A stretch of 64,000 nt of DNA from Subdoligranulum variabile (GTDB lineage: Bacteria > Bacillota > Clostridia > Oscillospirales > Ruminococcaceae). Both the position numbers and the translations under genes were made by a program. Below, piece after piece: positions 8,291 through 14,923 of the stretch (position 1 is its first letter; each line of letters opens with the position of its first letter). The stretch lies in NCBI GenBank assembly GCA_004552305.1, contig SFOX01000007.1, positions 8,611 through 72,610 on the forward strand, in the 5' to 3' direction. A model generated the notes under the pieces. It was not told where the DNA came from and did not search any database. It saw nothing but the letters and a program-made list of their open reading frames with translations.

Positions 8291-9685
8291 ATGAAAAAAC
8301 TGTTTACAAGTATGCTCTGCGTTTTTATCGCCATACCGTTGCTCCTGATGGTGTGGGGCTTTGCCCTGCCCGCGCAGTACGGCAATACGTTTGTGGGGGA
8401 ACTGTCCGCCAAGCGTGCCCTGCTGACCGAGGAAGGTGATAAACCGCGTCTTATTCTTGTGGGCGGCAGTGCAGCCGCCTTTGGCGTTGACAGCGCTCTG
8501 CTGAGCCGGGAACTGCCTGACTATCAGCCCGTTAATTTCGGTCTGTACGCAGCACTCGGCACACGGGTCATGCTGGATTTGTCCATAAATGAACTGCGCC
8601 CCGGCGATCTTGTCATTATCATGCCGGAGCAGCAGCGTCAGGCACTTTCCGATACCATCGGCGCGGATACTTTTTGGCAGGCTGTTGACGGAGATTTTTC
8701 GGCAATTGCCTGTCTGCACGCGCGGGATTTCGGTCCGTTGTTGGGGGCGTTTCCGCGCTTTGCCGGTGCGAAGTTCCGCTATTTTCTCACCGGTGCGCCT
8801 ACCCCGGACGGCGTCTATCGCCGCAGCTCCTTCAATACGGTGGGCGATGTGGTAAATCCGCTCTGCAGCGCCAATATTTTACCGGGTGGTTATGACACGA
8901 CAATGCCGGTACGATTTGATCCCTCGATGCTGGACACCGACTTCTGTGATGCGCTCAACGCCTACACTGCACAGGTCGAGTCTGTCGGGGCGGTTGTCTT
9001 GTATCATTTTCCGCCGATGAATGCACTCGCCGTAGAGAATGCAGAAGATATTGACACATATGCTGACTATCTGCAGTCGCAGCTGACGGCACCTCTGGCA
9101 GGTGATCCGCATACCTGCGTGATGGATGCCGGGTGGTTCTATGACACAAATTTCCATCTGAACATGAGCGGAAAGACCGTCTTTACGCGGCAGCTCATCC
9201 GCGATCTCAAAGCTGTACTGGGTGACACCTCGTCTACCAAAATTGCGTTGCCCGCCATGCCTGCCCACCGGACGCAGACCGACACAGAAGTTGTGAATAA
9301 CAGCGATGCTGCGTATTTTACATGGGAAAGCGACCGTATTGTCGTCAATGCGGAGGGACGTAGTCGCCGCACCTTGACAGTTCCGGGCGAGGTGGACGGT
9401 CGACCCGTGACGGCGCTGACCCCCGACACATTTGCGGGATGCGATATGCTGGAAAAATTGACGATACAGCAAAATATCACGGCGCTCCCGGATGGACTTT
9501 TTGCCAAATGCTCCGCGCTGCAGGAAATTACGCTGACCCAGCCGGACCCCACGCGGCTTTCCGTGGGGCTGGCTCTGCTCGACGGCGCGCCCGCGTTTTG
9601 CCGCATCCGCGTGCCTGCCGCAAGCTACAGCGCCTACTGCCTGAGCTATGCATGGTCGCCCTATGCGGAGACCTTCGCCCATTAA
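8291..9685 (+). CDS. Exported SGNH-like protein with C-terminal BspA-like LRR domain
   Basis: 464 residues from an ATG giving a good signal-anchor (MKKLFTSMLCVF). An earlier in-frame ATG at 8258 would overlap the MBOAT gene and add 11 residues ahead of the signal. The SGNH-like domain comes first (about 50-315): Ser in GGSAAAFG (near 60) and Asp/His in FYDTNFHLN (near 284-288). LRR_5-like repeats follow (about 340-464, with LTPDTFAGC and LPDGLFAKCSAL). This is the reverse of the domain order in the first gene of the operon. It probably works with the MBOAT in acylation of a surface polymer; the LRR part may bind the polymer. Confidence 0.75.
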   Translation: MKKLFTSMLCVFIAIPLLLMVWGFALPAQYGNTFVGELSAKRALLTEEGDKPRLILVGGSAAAFGVDSALLSRELPDYQPVNFGLYAALGTRVMLDLSINELRPGDLVIIMPEQQRQALSDTIGADTFWQAVDGDFSAIACLHARDFGPLLGAFPRFAGAKFRYFLTGAPTPDGVYRRSSFNTVGDVVNPLCSANILPGGYDTTMPVRFDPSMLDTDFCDALNAYTAQVESVGAVVLYHFPPMNALAVENAEDIDTYADYLQSQLTAPLAGDPHTCVMDAGWFYDTNFHLNMSGKTVFTRQLIRDLKAVLGDTSSTKIALPAMPAHRTQTDTEVVNNSDAAYFTWESDRIVVNAEGRSRRTLTVPGEVDGRPVTALTPDTFAGCDMLEKLTIQQNITALPDGLFAKCSALQEITLTQPDPTRLSVGLALLDGAPAFCRIRVPAASYSAYCLSYAWSPYAETFAH

Positions 9686-9765
9686 CGAACCTTGCGCGGC
9701 ATATCCAGATTGCGGACTGTCAGCAGGCATTTGTCAACATAGTTGTACAGCGTCCGTGAAACCTT
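9682..9765 (-). pseudogene. Remnant of an IS30-family transposase
   Basis: Minus-strand reading gives 27 residues ending in a stop, including RTLYNYVDKC and VRNLDMPRKVR, which resemble the IS30 transposase segment linking its N-terminal HTH to the catalytic domain. Nothing of the catalytic domain is present, and the stop lies over the end of the SGNH-LRR gene. The match is by motif memory on a very short piece. Confidence 0.45.
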
Positions 9766-9790
9766 GGGATTCCAATAGTTTCTCTCTCCT

Positions 9791-9857
9791 GCATTTCGCT
9801 AAATCAATAATTTGGCGAAAACTTGCTTTTCGCTAGAATTGTGATTTAGCGAAAAGC
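9791..9857. repeat. Left-end palindromes, candidate attachment site
   Basis: Two adjacent imperfect palindromes share the motif TTTCGCTAAAT. In the first, 9794-9804 pairs with 9810-9820 across CAATA. In the second, 9825-9839 pairs with 9844-9857 across TGTG. The 15-nt direct repeat with the right end starts at 9791. Inverted arms around a short spacer are the expected form of a tyrosine recombinase core site. Confidence 0.6.
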
Positions 9858-9875
9858 GGGTTTTCGGAGTGTTAG

Positions 9876-9917
9876 GCTCCTTGACGAAAAAATGTCAAGG
9901 GGCTTTTTTTATGCCCC
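9876..9917 (+). terminator. Leader terminator with an alternative pairing, upstream of the replicon genes
   Basis: Stem 9876-9885 with 9894-9903 (CCTTGAC/GTCAAGG core) followed by seven Ts is a good intrinsic terminator. Its right arm GGGGC (9899-9903) can instead pair with GCCCC at 9913-9917, which would break the terminator. It lies 16 bases before the first gene, so it may attenuate the operon. It could simply be a terminator blocking read-through from outside. Confidence 0.6.
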
Positions 9918-9932
9918 GGAAAGAGGTACGAA

Positions 9933-10151
9933 ATGACGAACGATGTGAACGGGCGCAAGGCGCGGCGGAACGACCAGAGCGGGGCAGTTGGCAAGGCGCT
10001 GGAAAATGTGGTGCTGGCGCTGGACACGGTGAAAGACTGCCAGTGCTGCGGTAGTGAGGTGCTGAGCAGCTGGCTTGACCCGGTTGTGGTGCGGCTCATC
10101 TATGCGAAAAACTACCTTTCGGACGCGCTGCGGGAAGGGGGTGTGCTGTGA
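9933..10151 (+). CDS. Small protein of the replicon, unknown
   Basis: 72 residues, start after GAAAGAGG. A basic N-terminus (GRKARRN) is followed by a CQCCGS motif and a helical C-terminus. Two close cysteine pairs are not enough to claim a zinc ribbon. Its stop overlaps the next start (TGATG), so it is translated with the OB-like protein and Rep. No family recognised. Confidence 0.65.
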   Translation: MTNDVNGRKARRNDQSGAVGKALENVVLALDTVKDCQCCGSEVLSSWLDPVVVRLIYAKNYLSDALREGGVL

Positions 10152-10375
10152 TGGAGCTGGTCAATGTTATGACCGTCACTGTGCTTTCGGTAGCAGAGGA
10201 CGTTTTTAAGGGCAAGGACGGGCAAGCGGACAAACCTATGTATCGGCTATATATGGCTGATGCGCACGGGCGTGTGGGCTATGTGTACAGCGCCACGAAG
10301 TACGCGCCGGGGGACGTGGTAACGCTGGGGCTTGCCGAGCGCGATGGCAAGCTGAAGCTGGCGGTTGTCCGCTGA
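10151..10375 (+). CDS. Small OB-like protein, possible single-strand DNA-binding protein
   Basis: 74 residues from ATG 10151, one base overlapping the previous stop; a GTG at 10148 is the alternative. The pattern is short beta strands with turns (VMTVTVLSV, MYRLYMADA, VGYVYSATKY, DVVTLGLAER, KLKLAVV), consistent with a minimal OB fold. Small ssDNA-binding proteins commonly sit directly before rep in filamentous-phage-like and rolling-circle elements. The function is inferred from fold impression and position. Confidence 0.55.
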   Translation: MELVNVMTVTVLSVAEDVFKGKDGQADKPMYRLYMADAHGRVGYVYSATKYAPGDVVTLGLAERDGKLKLAVVR

Positions 10376-10420
10376 TTCGCCCTATATCTAATAGGGCGAA
10401 TGTGGTGTACAAACGTACAC
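10375..10420. repeat. Two tandem palindromes before rep (candidate origin/operator)
   Basis: First: an 11-bp perfect stem, 10375-10385 with 10391-10401, loop ATCTA. Second: GTGTAC (10405-10410) and GTACAC (10415-10420) across AAAC, ending one base before the rep ATG where a ribosome site would be. No Shine-Dalgarno is visible. This suggests a replication origin or an autoregulatory site at the rep start. Confidence 0.5.
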
Positions 10421-10421
10421 A

Positions 10422-11438
10422 ATGAGCAAAGAAAAACTTGAATACAAAGGGGAAGTGCCAGAGAAAAACGGCGGGGTGTACAGCTGCGACAAGGTGCAGC
10501 TGCTGTTCCGGCTGCGGTACGACACGGCGCAGACGCTGTTAGACCAGATAGCCCGGCAATGTTGGTTCGAGTGCGAACATTGGGAAAGTCGCAGGTGCGG
10601 CACCTATCGCAACCAGTTTCGCATTGTATGCCGGGACGGTAACAGCTATTGGCTGGGTGTCGGGCTGGTGATGTACGGCAAGGGGCGTCCCGCTGACAAT
10701 GCAAAGTTGGAGTTTAACCCGAATAAGGTCGGGCGGGAACGGTCGCTGCTGTGGCTGCAAGACCAGCTGTGGAGCCTGTGCAAGGTGCGGGATCCCTGCA
10801 CCTTGAAACAGTGGGATTTGGCTTGCGACTGGGCGCAGCCGCGTGAATGGTACAGCCTGCGCAAGGATGCCCGGTTATACGAGGAAACGGCATACAGCCG
10901 GGCAAACCGTACACAGTATGTCGGCGCACGAAACGCGCCGGGGCGCTGCAAGCTGTACAACAAGCAGATGGAAGCTGGCTTGGATAAGCCTATGACGCGG
11001 CTAGAATTGACTGTGCCGGGGCTGGCTGCTGCTGCGGAGGTCGCGGCGCTCTGGCCTGTGGTGTATCGGCTGGCGGATGTGCAAGGCAGCGCGGAAATTG
11101 CGGCGCTGAATGACACCGACCGATTTATATTTGCCACGCTGTTGGACGCGCCGGACAGGATTACCGAGTTGGGGCGGCGCAAGCGGGAGCGTATGGCGGC
11201 GCTGCTGGAGGATGCCCGGTATCGGGTGGAATTTGACGCGGCGGCGTATGGGAAAATATTGCGGCAAGTCGCACAATATTGCGAGCGACCTCCGGCAAAC
11301 AACCCGGATGCACTGCCCCGGTGGGAGTGGCAGGGGGTGGAGCCGGAGTGGCAGCCTTTGGAGTGTTTCCCTTATGAGCGTGCGCAGCGAGTTGACAAAA
11401 ACCGGAATGTAAAGGGGGCGGGAAAAGACGCGGAGTAG
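10422..11438 (+). CDS. Replication initiation protein-like (Rep_trans-like)
   Basis: 338 residues. The segment WDLACDW (near 145) and the later YNKQMEAGL...PMTRLELTVPG block (near 185-205) resemble the rolling-circle initiators of the replication initiation factor group (Rep_trans), which nick the origin through a tyrosine. An LEFNPNK motif near 95 also fits. The C-terminal 60 residues are Arg/Pro-rich. It is preceded by two palindromes and overlaps the recombinase frame at its end. No helicase motif is present. The catalytic tyrosine cannot be named with confidence. Confidence 0.65.
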   Translation: MSKEKLEYKGEVPEKNGGVYSCDKVQLLFRLRYDTAQTLLDQIARQCWFECEHWESRRCGTYRNQFRIVCRDGNSYWLGVGLVMYGKGRPADNAKLEFNPNKVGRERSLLWLQDQLWSLCKVRDPCTLKQWDLACDWAQPREWYSLRKDARLYEETAYSRANRTQYVGARNAPGRCKLYNKQMEAGLDKPMTRLELTVPGLAAAAEVAALWPVVYRLADVQGSAEIAALNDTDRFIFATLLDAPDRITELGRRKRERMAALLEDARYRVEFDAAAYGKILRQVAQYCERPPANNPDALPRWEWQGVEPEWQPLECFPYERAQRVDKNRNVKGAGKDAE

Positions 11439-11457
11439 CTATGTTGAGCCTACGGCG

Positions 11458-11973
11458 ATGGGGCTTGTATTGGCGGCATTGCAGCCGCCGAACCGGCTTG
11501 TTTTTGAGGTGATGTTGGCAACCGGGCTGCGGGTCGGGGACGTGTTGAGCCTGACAACAGCGCAGATACAGCGGCAGCGGTTCACGGTGCGGGAGCAGAA
11601 AACGGGGAAAACTCGGCGGGTGTATCTGCCCGCAAAATTGCAGTTGCAGCTACTGGCACAGGCTGGGCGGCTGTACTGCTTTGAGGGGCGGAACGACTGG
11701 CGCAAGCATCGGACACGGCAAGCCGTGTGGAAAGACTGCCAGCGCGTGGCGGCGTTTTTCCGGCGTAGTGGTGCCGTGCCGCGTGGCGTGGCGGTGAGTC
11801 CTCACAGCGCCCGCAAGGTGTATGCGGTGGGCGAGTTCCGGCGCACGGGGTCGCTTGATGAGGTGCGGCGCAAGCTGAACCACGACCCGGCGCACGCTGC
11901 GACAACGCTTTTATATGCAATGTCTGACCAGCTGGACGCGCAACAGCTGCGGGCATTGGGTAGGCACAAGTAA
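11458..11973 (+). CDS. Minimal tyrosine recombinase/integrase (catalytic domain only)
   Basis: 171 residues as annotated. Catalytic residues are visible: Arg in ATGLRVGD (near 23), Lys region VREQKTGKTRRVYLP, His-X-X-Arg in SPHSARK (near 120), and the Tyr in TTLLYAMSD (near 153). The SAM-like N-terminal arm-binding domain is absent, as in small Xer-like element integrases. The reading frame stays open upstream to 11413 and its residues (SSYVEPTAM) look like natural protein, but there is no ATG, GTG or TTG before 11458. It overlaps the Rep stop in the +1 frame, so the true start is unclear. It would integrate and excise the element at the palindromic ends. Confidence 0.85.
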   Translation: MGLVLAALQPPNRLVFEVMLATGLRVGDVLSLTTAQIQRQRFTVREQKTGKTRRVYLPAKLQLQLLAQAGRLYCFEGRNDWRKHRTRQAVWKDCQRVAAFFRRSGAVPRGVAVSPHSARKVYAVGEFRRTGSLDEVRRKLNHDPAHAATTLLYAMSDQLDAQQLRALGRHK

Positions 11974-12005
11974 AAGGGGGCGGGGCTTATGGCTCCGCCC
12001 TTTTT
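11972..12005. terminator. Bidirectional terminator between integrase and convergent gene
   Basis: A 9-bp stem, 11978-11986 with 11992-12000, loop TTATG, followed by TTTTT on the plus strand and by CCTTTT on the minus strand. It separates the convergent integrase and 98-residue gene. Confidence 0.8.
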
Positions 12006-12010
12006 GGCTG

Positions 12011-12307
12011 TTATGGCTGTGTGGCTTCCTTGTACTCTGCCCATGTGATGAGATTGAGGGCGAGGGCTTTTGCGGCGCTGTCGGCAAGCTGGCGGCGCAA
12101 GAGTTCTGCGCCGTGTTCCATTGCGTCCAGCTGGCTGGCAAGGTCGTGGGGCGGGTATTTGTCGGGGTGGTTGCGCAGCTGCTGCGAGTATTCCGCGCGG
12201 ACGGGGGCAAGCTGTGTGCGGGTCTGTTCGTACAGCTCAAGGGCGGCGAGGTATTCAGCGGCGACGGCGGCAGCGGCGGCGGTGGTGGGGGTGGTAATTG
12301 CGTACAT
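12011..12307 (-). CDS. Small Ala-rich helical protein, unknown
   Basis: 98 residues, start preceded by AAAGGAGC at a good distance. An Ala/Thr-rich N-terminus is followed by a predicted long helix with heptad-like spacing, then ITWAEYKEA near the end. Only protein gene of the element on the minus strand. A phage or plasmid accessory role is likely but no family is recognised. Confidence 0.6.
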   Translation of the reverse strand: MYAITTPTTAAAAAVAAEYLAALELYEQTRTQLAPVRAEYSQQLRNHPDKYPPHDLASQLDAMEHGAELLRRQLADSAAKALALNLITWAEYKEATQP

Positions 12308-13329
12308 AATCTGTTTGCTCCTTTCTGCCCTGTTGGGCAGGAACTGAACAGCACGGGGCTGTCAAGGGACGGGCGCAAGCGCCCGGCTTGGCGGAGGGCG
12401 GCAGCAGCACCGAATGAAGCGCCGGGCAGAGCCGCCGCCCGCAGACCCTTGACACCGTGCTACACTGGGAATGCCCACAGGGCAGGGGGGATTGCCGCCC
12501 ACTGACGGAAGGGGCTACATTTGGCGGGCTGCAAGCCCGCCGAACGTTCCCACCCCGCGCGCACGCAAATGCACACACAAGCGGTTCAGCCCCAAAAGGC
12601 TAAAAGGGATGACCGCGCAGCGTGTGCGCGGGGTGGTGTAAAAATGCGAGCGCCGCAGCGGCAGCCCGCCGCAAACCTTGCCGCACCGCAGTGCGGGCGG
12701 CGGGCTGACCCCGCCCCCGGCTCGGCTGCGGTAGCAGCAGGGGGCGGGGCGAGCTACGCAAGCCGCGTGCCGGTCTTGGTGGCGGGCTGCTGGGGCAAAA
12801 AAGGCGGCAAGCGCAGCAGCCCGCCCCAAAAGGCGGCAGGCGGCGCAGGCTGAGGGCAAAAAACAGCCCACTATCATACGGGGGCTGTTTTTTGCCCGAA
12901 CACCTAAAAGCAGCCGCTGCCAAACCACCGCCCGCCCCATCCGGGCGGGCGGCAAGCGTGGCGTGTCTACGGACGCCACGCGCAGCAAAACCGCGCCCAA
13001 GACAAGGGCAGCCCGCCCAAAAGGCAAGAAGGCGGGCTGTGTATTTACCCTTGACGTTGGCGCGGTTTTGTGGTACGCAGCTTCCCCCCTTGGGGCACCC
13101 GTTAGGGCAAGCGTTTTGGGGGAAAACGACCCGCAAAAAAAGGCTGAAAGCGGGGTGTTTTGCCCAAAACGCGCAGCACCGCGCCGCCGTGGTGGCGCGG
13201 TGTGAAGCGAGTGGAGTACCCCGACAGGGGTCGGAGCGAGCGACCCCATAAAAAAAGGGGGGTTAGGGGGGTTATACCTTCAGGGCTGCGGGAACTTCGC
13301 GGGATGGCGGAGGGGTGCTTTTCGGTGGG
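12308..13329. other. GC-rich non-coding stretch of the replicon
   Basis: About 1 kb with long overlapping open frames in several phases but no convincing start or conserved protein. Composition is extreme (runs of GCCCGC and GGGCGG). It is full of short inverted repeats, for example GGGCGCAAGCGCCC near 12370. Such regions in small mobile replicons usually hold origin, transfer or copy-control sequences. An open frame at 12521-12853 (+) is possible but unsupported. Confidence 0.5.
12854..12897. terminator. Strong bidirectional terminator-like hairpin
   Basis: A 16-bp perfect stem, 12854-12869 with 12882-12897 (GGGCAAAAAACAGCCC), whose arms carry six As and six Ts, so it can terminate transcription from either side. 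It splits the non-coding part of the replicon. Confidence 0.7.
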
Positions 13330-13335
13330 CAGAAA

Positions 13336-13408
13336 AAAGAAAGAGGGCAAGCCCTTTCGGGCTTGCCCTCTTTCGGTGTGATGGCTTGCGCCCTCACCCT
13401 GTCGGTGC
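13336..13408 (-). ncRNA. Predicted small RNA of about 73 nt
   Basis: Bounded by a near-consensus minus-strand promoter (13415-13443) and a perfect 15-bp terminator hairpin followed, on the minus strand, by TTTCTTTTTT. The transcript would hold one small 5' structure and the terminator stem-loop, a form typical of plasmid copy-control or antisense RNAs. A 102-codon frame starting at 13410 runs through the hairpin and is not convincing. Target unknown. Confidence 0.55.
13340..13373 (-). terminator. Terminator of the predicted small RNA
   Basis: Perfect stem 13340-13354 with 13359-13373 (AAAGAGGGCAAGCCC), 4-nt loop. The T-rich tail is on the minus strand (complement of 13329-13339); the plus strand has only TTTCGG. 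Confidence 0.8.
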
Positions 13409-13414
13409 ATCTAT

Positions 13415-13443
13415 ATGATAGCACAACCTTTGGTTGTTGTCAA
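13415..13443 (-). promoter_or_regulatory. Promoter with palindromic spacer (small RNA promoter)
   Basis: Minus strand TTGACA (13443-13438), 17-bp spacer, TATCAT (13420-13415). The spacer contains the inverted repeat ACAACC-AAA-GGTTGT (13423-13437), well placed for a repressor that blocks polymerase. Confidence 0.75.
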
Positions 13444-13596
13444 GCCCTTTTTCCGTTGTTTTTTCTTTCGGCTGCTGCGCTTTCCCGGCTTGCCGCTCCT
13501 GCACCCTCGAGGTGCGCTCCCGCCCACGGGCGGGCGGGGGGTGGGCTTTGCTGCTTGCCGCTGCCGCTGCCTTCCGGCTTGCCGCAAAAAAGCCCC

Positions 13597-13625
13597 TTGA
13601 CAAAACGCGCCGGGGGTGGTATATT
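13597..13625 (+). promoter_or_regulatory. Consensus promoter at the right end, reading outward
   Basis: TTGACA (13597-13602), 17-bp spacer, TATATT (13620-13625). In the integrated state it fires through the right-end palindrome into the kinase stump. In a circular form it would read across the joined ends into the gene at 9933. Confidence 0.75.
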
Positions 13626-13695
13626 GGGGTTGTCGGGAGCATTTCGCTAAATCTGCATTTAGCGAAATGCTCCCGACAACCTCACTATACCACCC
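13614..13695. repeat. Right-end long palindrome, candidate attachment site
   Basis: Perfect 25-bp arms (13628-13652 and 13657-13681) around CTGC, then a 4-base mismatch, then a further 10-bp match (13614-13623 with 13686-13695). It contains ATTTCGCTAAAT, shared with the left end. It could be the recombinase core site, a cruciform origin, or both. Confidence 0.7.
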
Positions 13696-13747
13696 ACCCC
13701 AAATTGTAAATTTCTTTTTGCCTTAAGTGTTGCAGGTAACGCTTTGA

Positions 13748-14074
13748 AGAATCTGTGAATCACTTGCCAACCTGCTGGAAAATGCGCTGGAAGCAAGTCT
13801 TCGCACCGTACCGGGCAGGCGGCAAATCGAAATAACCGCCTATGTATATGCTGATCGGATTCTTCTGATCGAGGTTGAAAATGCGTTTGACGGCGAAGTC
13901 AACGAAAAGGACGGCGTTTTCCGCTCCTCCAAGCGGAGAGAAAACGGGAGCGGCATCCAGTCCGTCACCCATATTGCAGAAAAAACCGGCGGCACAAGTA
14001 CATTTACTTATCAAAATGGTACTTTTTCCGCCAAGGTCATGCTCTGCGGGGACAATGCGTATCCAAGCCATTAA
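13748..14074 (+). pseudogene. 3' stump of a GHKL histidine kinase
   Basis: 108 codons from just after an in-frame stop to TAA at 14072, with no start. The translation holds an N-box (NLLENALEAS) and a G-box (GSGIQSVTHIA) with the C-terminal strand of the GHKL ATPase domain. The rest of the kinase is absent on both sides of the replicon, so the 5' part was lost rather than merely interrupted. The outward promoter at 13597 reads toward it. Confidence 0.8.
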
Positions 14075-14118
14075 GGATTGCGCCGGACGGCGTATCGATG
14101 CTTTTTTCAGAATTCCGG

Positions 14119-14164
14119 AAAAAACAAAATGGATGCATCCCTCTGCGCTAAGGGACGCATCCAT
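14119..14164 (-). terminator. Terminator of the yko operon
   Basis: Stem 14129-14142 with 14151-14164 (ATGGATGC core, one mismatch), followed on the minus strand by TTTTGTTTTTT, 19 bases after the last gene of the operon. Confidence 0.85.
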
Positions 14165-14182
14165 AGTGGCGGTTTATTGACC

Positions 14183-14923
14183 TTAGTAATGCAAAAAGAG
14201 CATACCGGCGATCACGCCGCCGATGCACAGTGCGGCAGCCAACAAGTCCGTCGGATGTACCTTGGGTACCGTATAGTAGGTTCGCGGTGCCGTGCCGCAA
14301 AAGCCCTTGGATTCCATAGCCATTGCCACGGACTCCGACCAGCGGACGCTGTTTACCAGCATCGTGAATACCGGCTTCATTGAGAATACGCTGATTTTCA
14401 GCCCGCGCACCGCGAACGCTGTGCGCACCTGATTGTATTCCCGCACCATACCGGGCATCAGGTGAAACGCCGCCAAAATGCCATAGGCAAACTTCGGCGG
14501 CAGCTTGCACTGGTGCAGAAGGCTTGCGATAAAGAAATCACTGTCGGTTGTCAGGGCAAACAGGATGCCCAGCCCCGCAAATGCCAGCAGCCGCGTTGCC
14601 AATTGCAGCGCTGTGTACAGGTTCTGCGACATGGCGGCACGCACAGCGTAAGGCATGGCAGAAAGTGCCTGCATATCCACCGCTTGCCCGCTGCCGCTTT
14701 TGGCATAATACAGCCCCATAACAAACAAACCGAAGGCAGCCACAAGCGCGGGCAGCAGCAAGGCACCCAACTTTTTGATGCTGACGCGGGAGCCAAAAAC
14801 CACCAGCAGCAGGCAGCAGCCCAGCACCAGCAGATTCAGGCTGATAAGATATTCAAGCGAAAGCAAAATCACGCAGACAAGCACAGTAGCCGCCTTGACC
14901 GTGGGGTTCCAACGTTCCAGCAT
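14183..14923 (-). CDS. ykoC: ECF transporter T component (YkoC-like)
   Basis: 246 residues, multi-pass membrane coupling protein of the CbiQ/EcfT family. It transmits ATPase motion to the substrate-binding S component. Several hydrophobic helices are followed by the cytoplasmic coupling helices with AFAVRGL and AMESKGF, the family's ATPase-contact motifs. Last gene of a four-gene operon under a TPP riboswitch; start directly abuts the ATPase stop. Gene order F-E-D-C matches the Bacillus subtilis ykoFEDC thiamine/hydroxymethylpyrimidine uptake operon. Confidence 0.9.
   Translation of the reverse strand: MLERWNPTVKAATVLVCVILLSLEYLISLNLLVLGCCLLLVVFGSRVSIKKLGALLLPALVAAFGLFVMGLYYAKSGSGQAVDMQALSAMPYAVRAAMSQNLYTALQLATRLLAFAGLGILFALTTDSDFFIASLLHQCKLPPKFAYGILAAFHLMPGMVREYNQVRTAFAVRGLKISVFSMKPVFTMLVNSVRWSESVAMAMESKGFCGTAPRTYYTVPKVHPTDLLAAALCIGGVIAGMLFLHY

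Larger units (their letters stand above)
9791..13695 (+). mobile_element. Small integrated replicon (Rep + minimal tyrosine recombinase)
   Basis: About 3.9 kb inserted between an IS30 remnant and a kinase stump. It encodes a 72-residue protein, a 74-residue OB-like protein, a Rep-like protein, a catalytic-domain-only tyrosine recombinase and a 98-residue protein on the opposite strand. About 1.4 kb of GC-rich non-coding DNA with strong hairpins and promoters follows. A 15-nt direct repeat (GCATTTCGCTAAATC) occurs at 9791-9805 and 13639-13653, embedded in palindromes at both ends. No capsid, secretion or relaxase gene is seen, so it resembles an integrating rolling-circle plasmid or satellite. 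The exact right boundary is uncertain (13653 to 13695). Confidence 0.7.

Noticed and set aside
9682..9765. Intact insertion sequence at the left of the replicon
   Set aside because: Only 27 IS30-like codons remain, with no inverted repeats or catalytic domain.
11420..11426. GGGAAAA slippery heptamer suggesting a -1 frameshift from Rep into integrase
   Set aside because: The phase fits a -1 shift, but that leads into the 11441 frame, not the integrase frame, which is +1 relative to Rep.
12515..13251. Long overlapping open frames on both strands (for example 244 codons on minus)
   Set aside because: They arise from extreme GC content; starts lack ribosome sites, residue content is Arg/Ala/Pro noise, and they run through hairpins and promoters.
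13102..13410. 102-codon minus-strand gene starting at the small RNA promoter
   Set aside because: It has no ribosome site, reads through a perfect terminator and has no protein-like composition.
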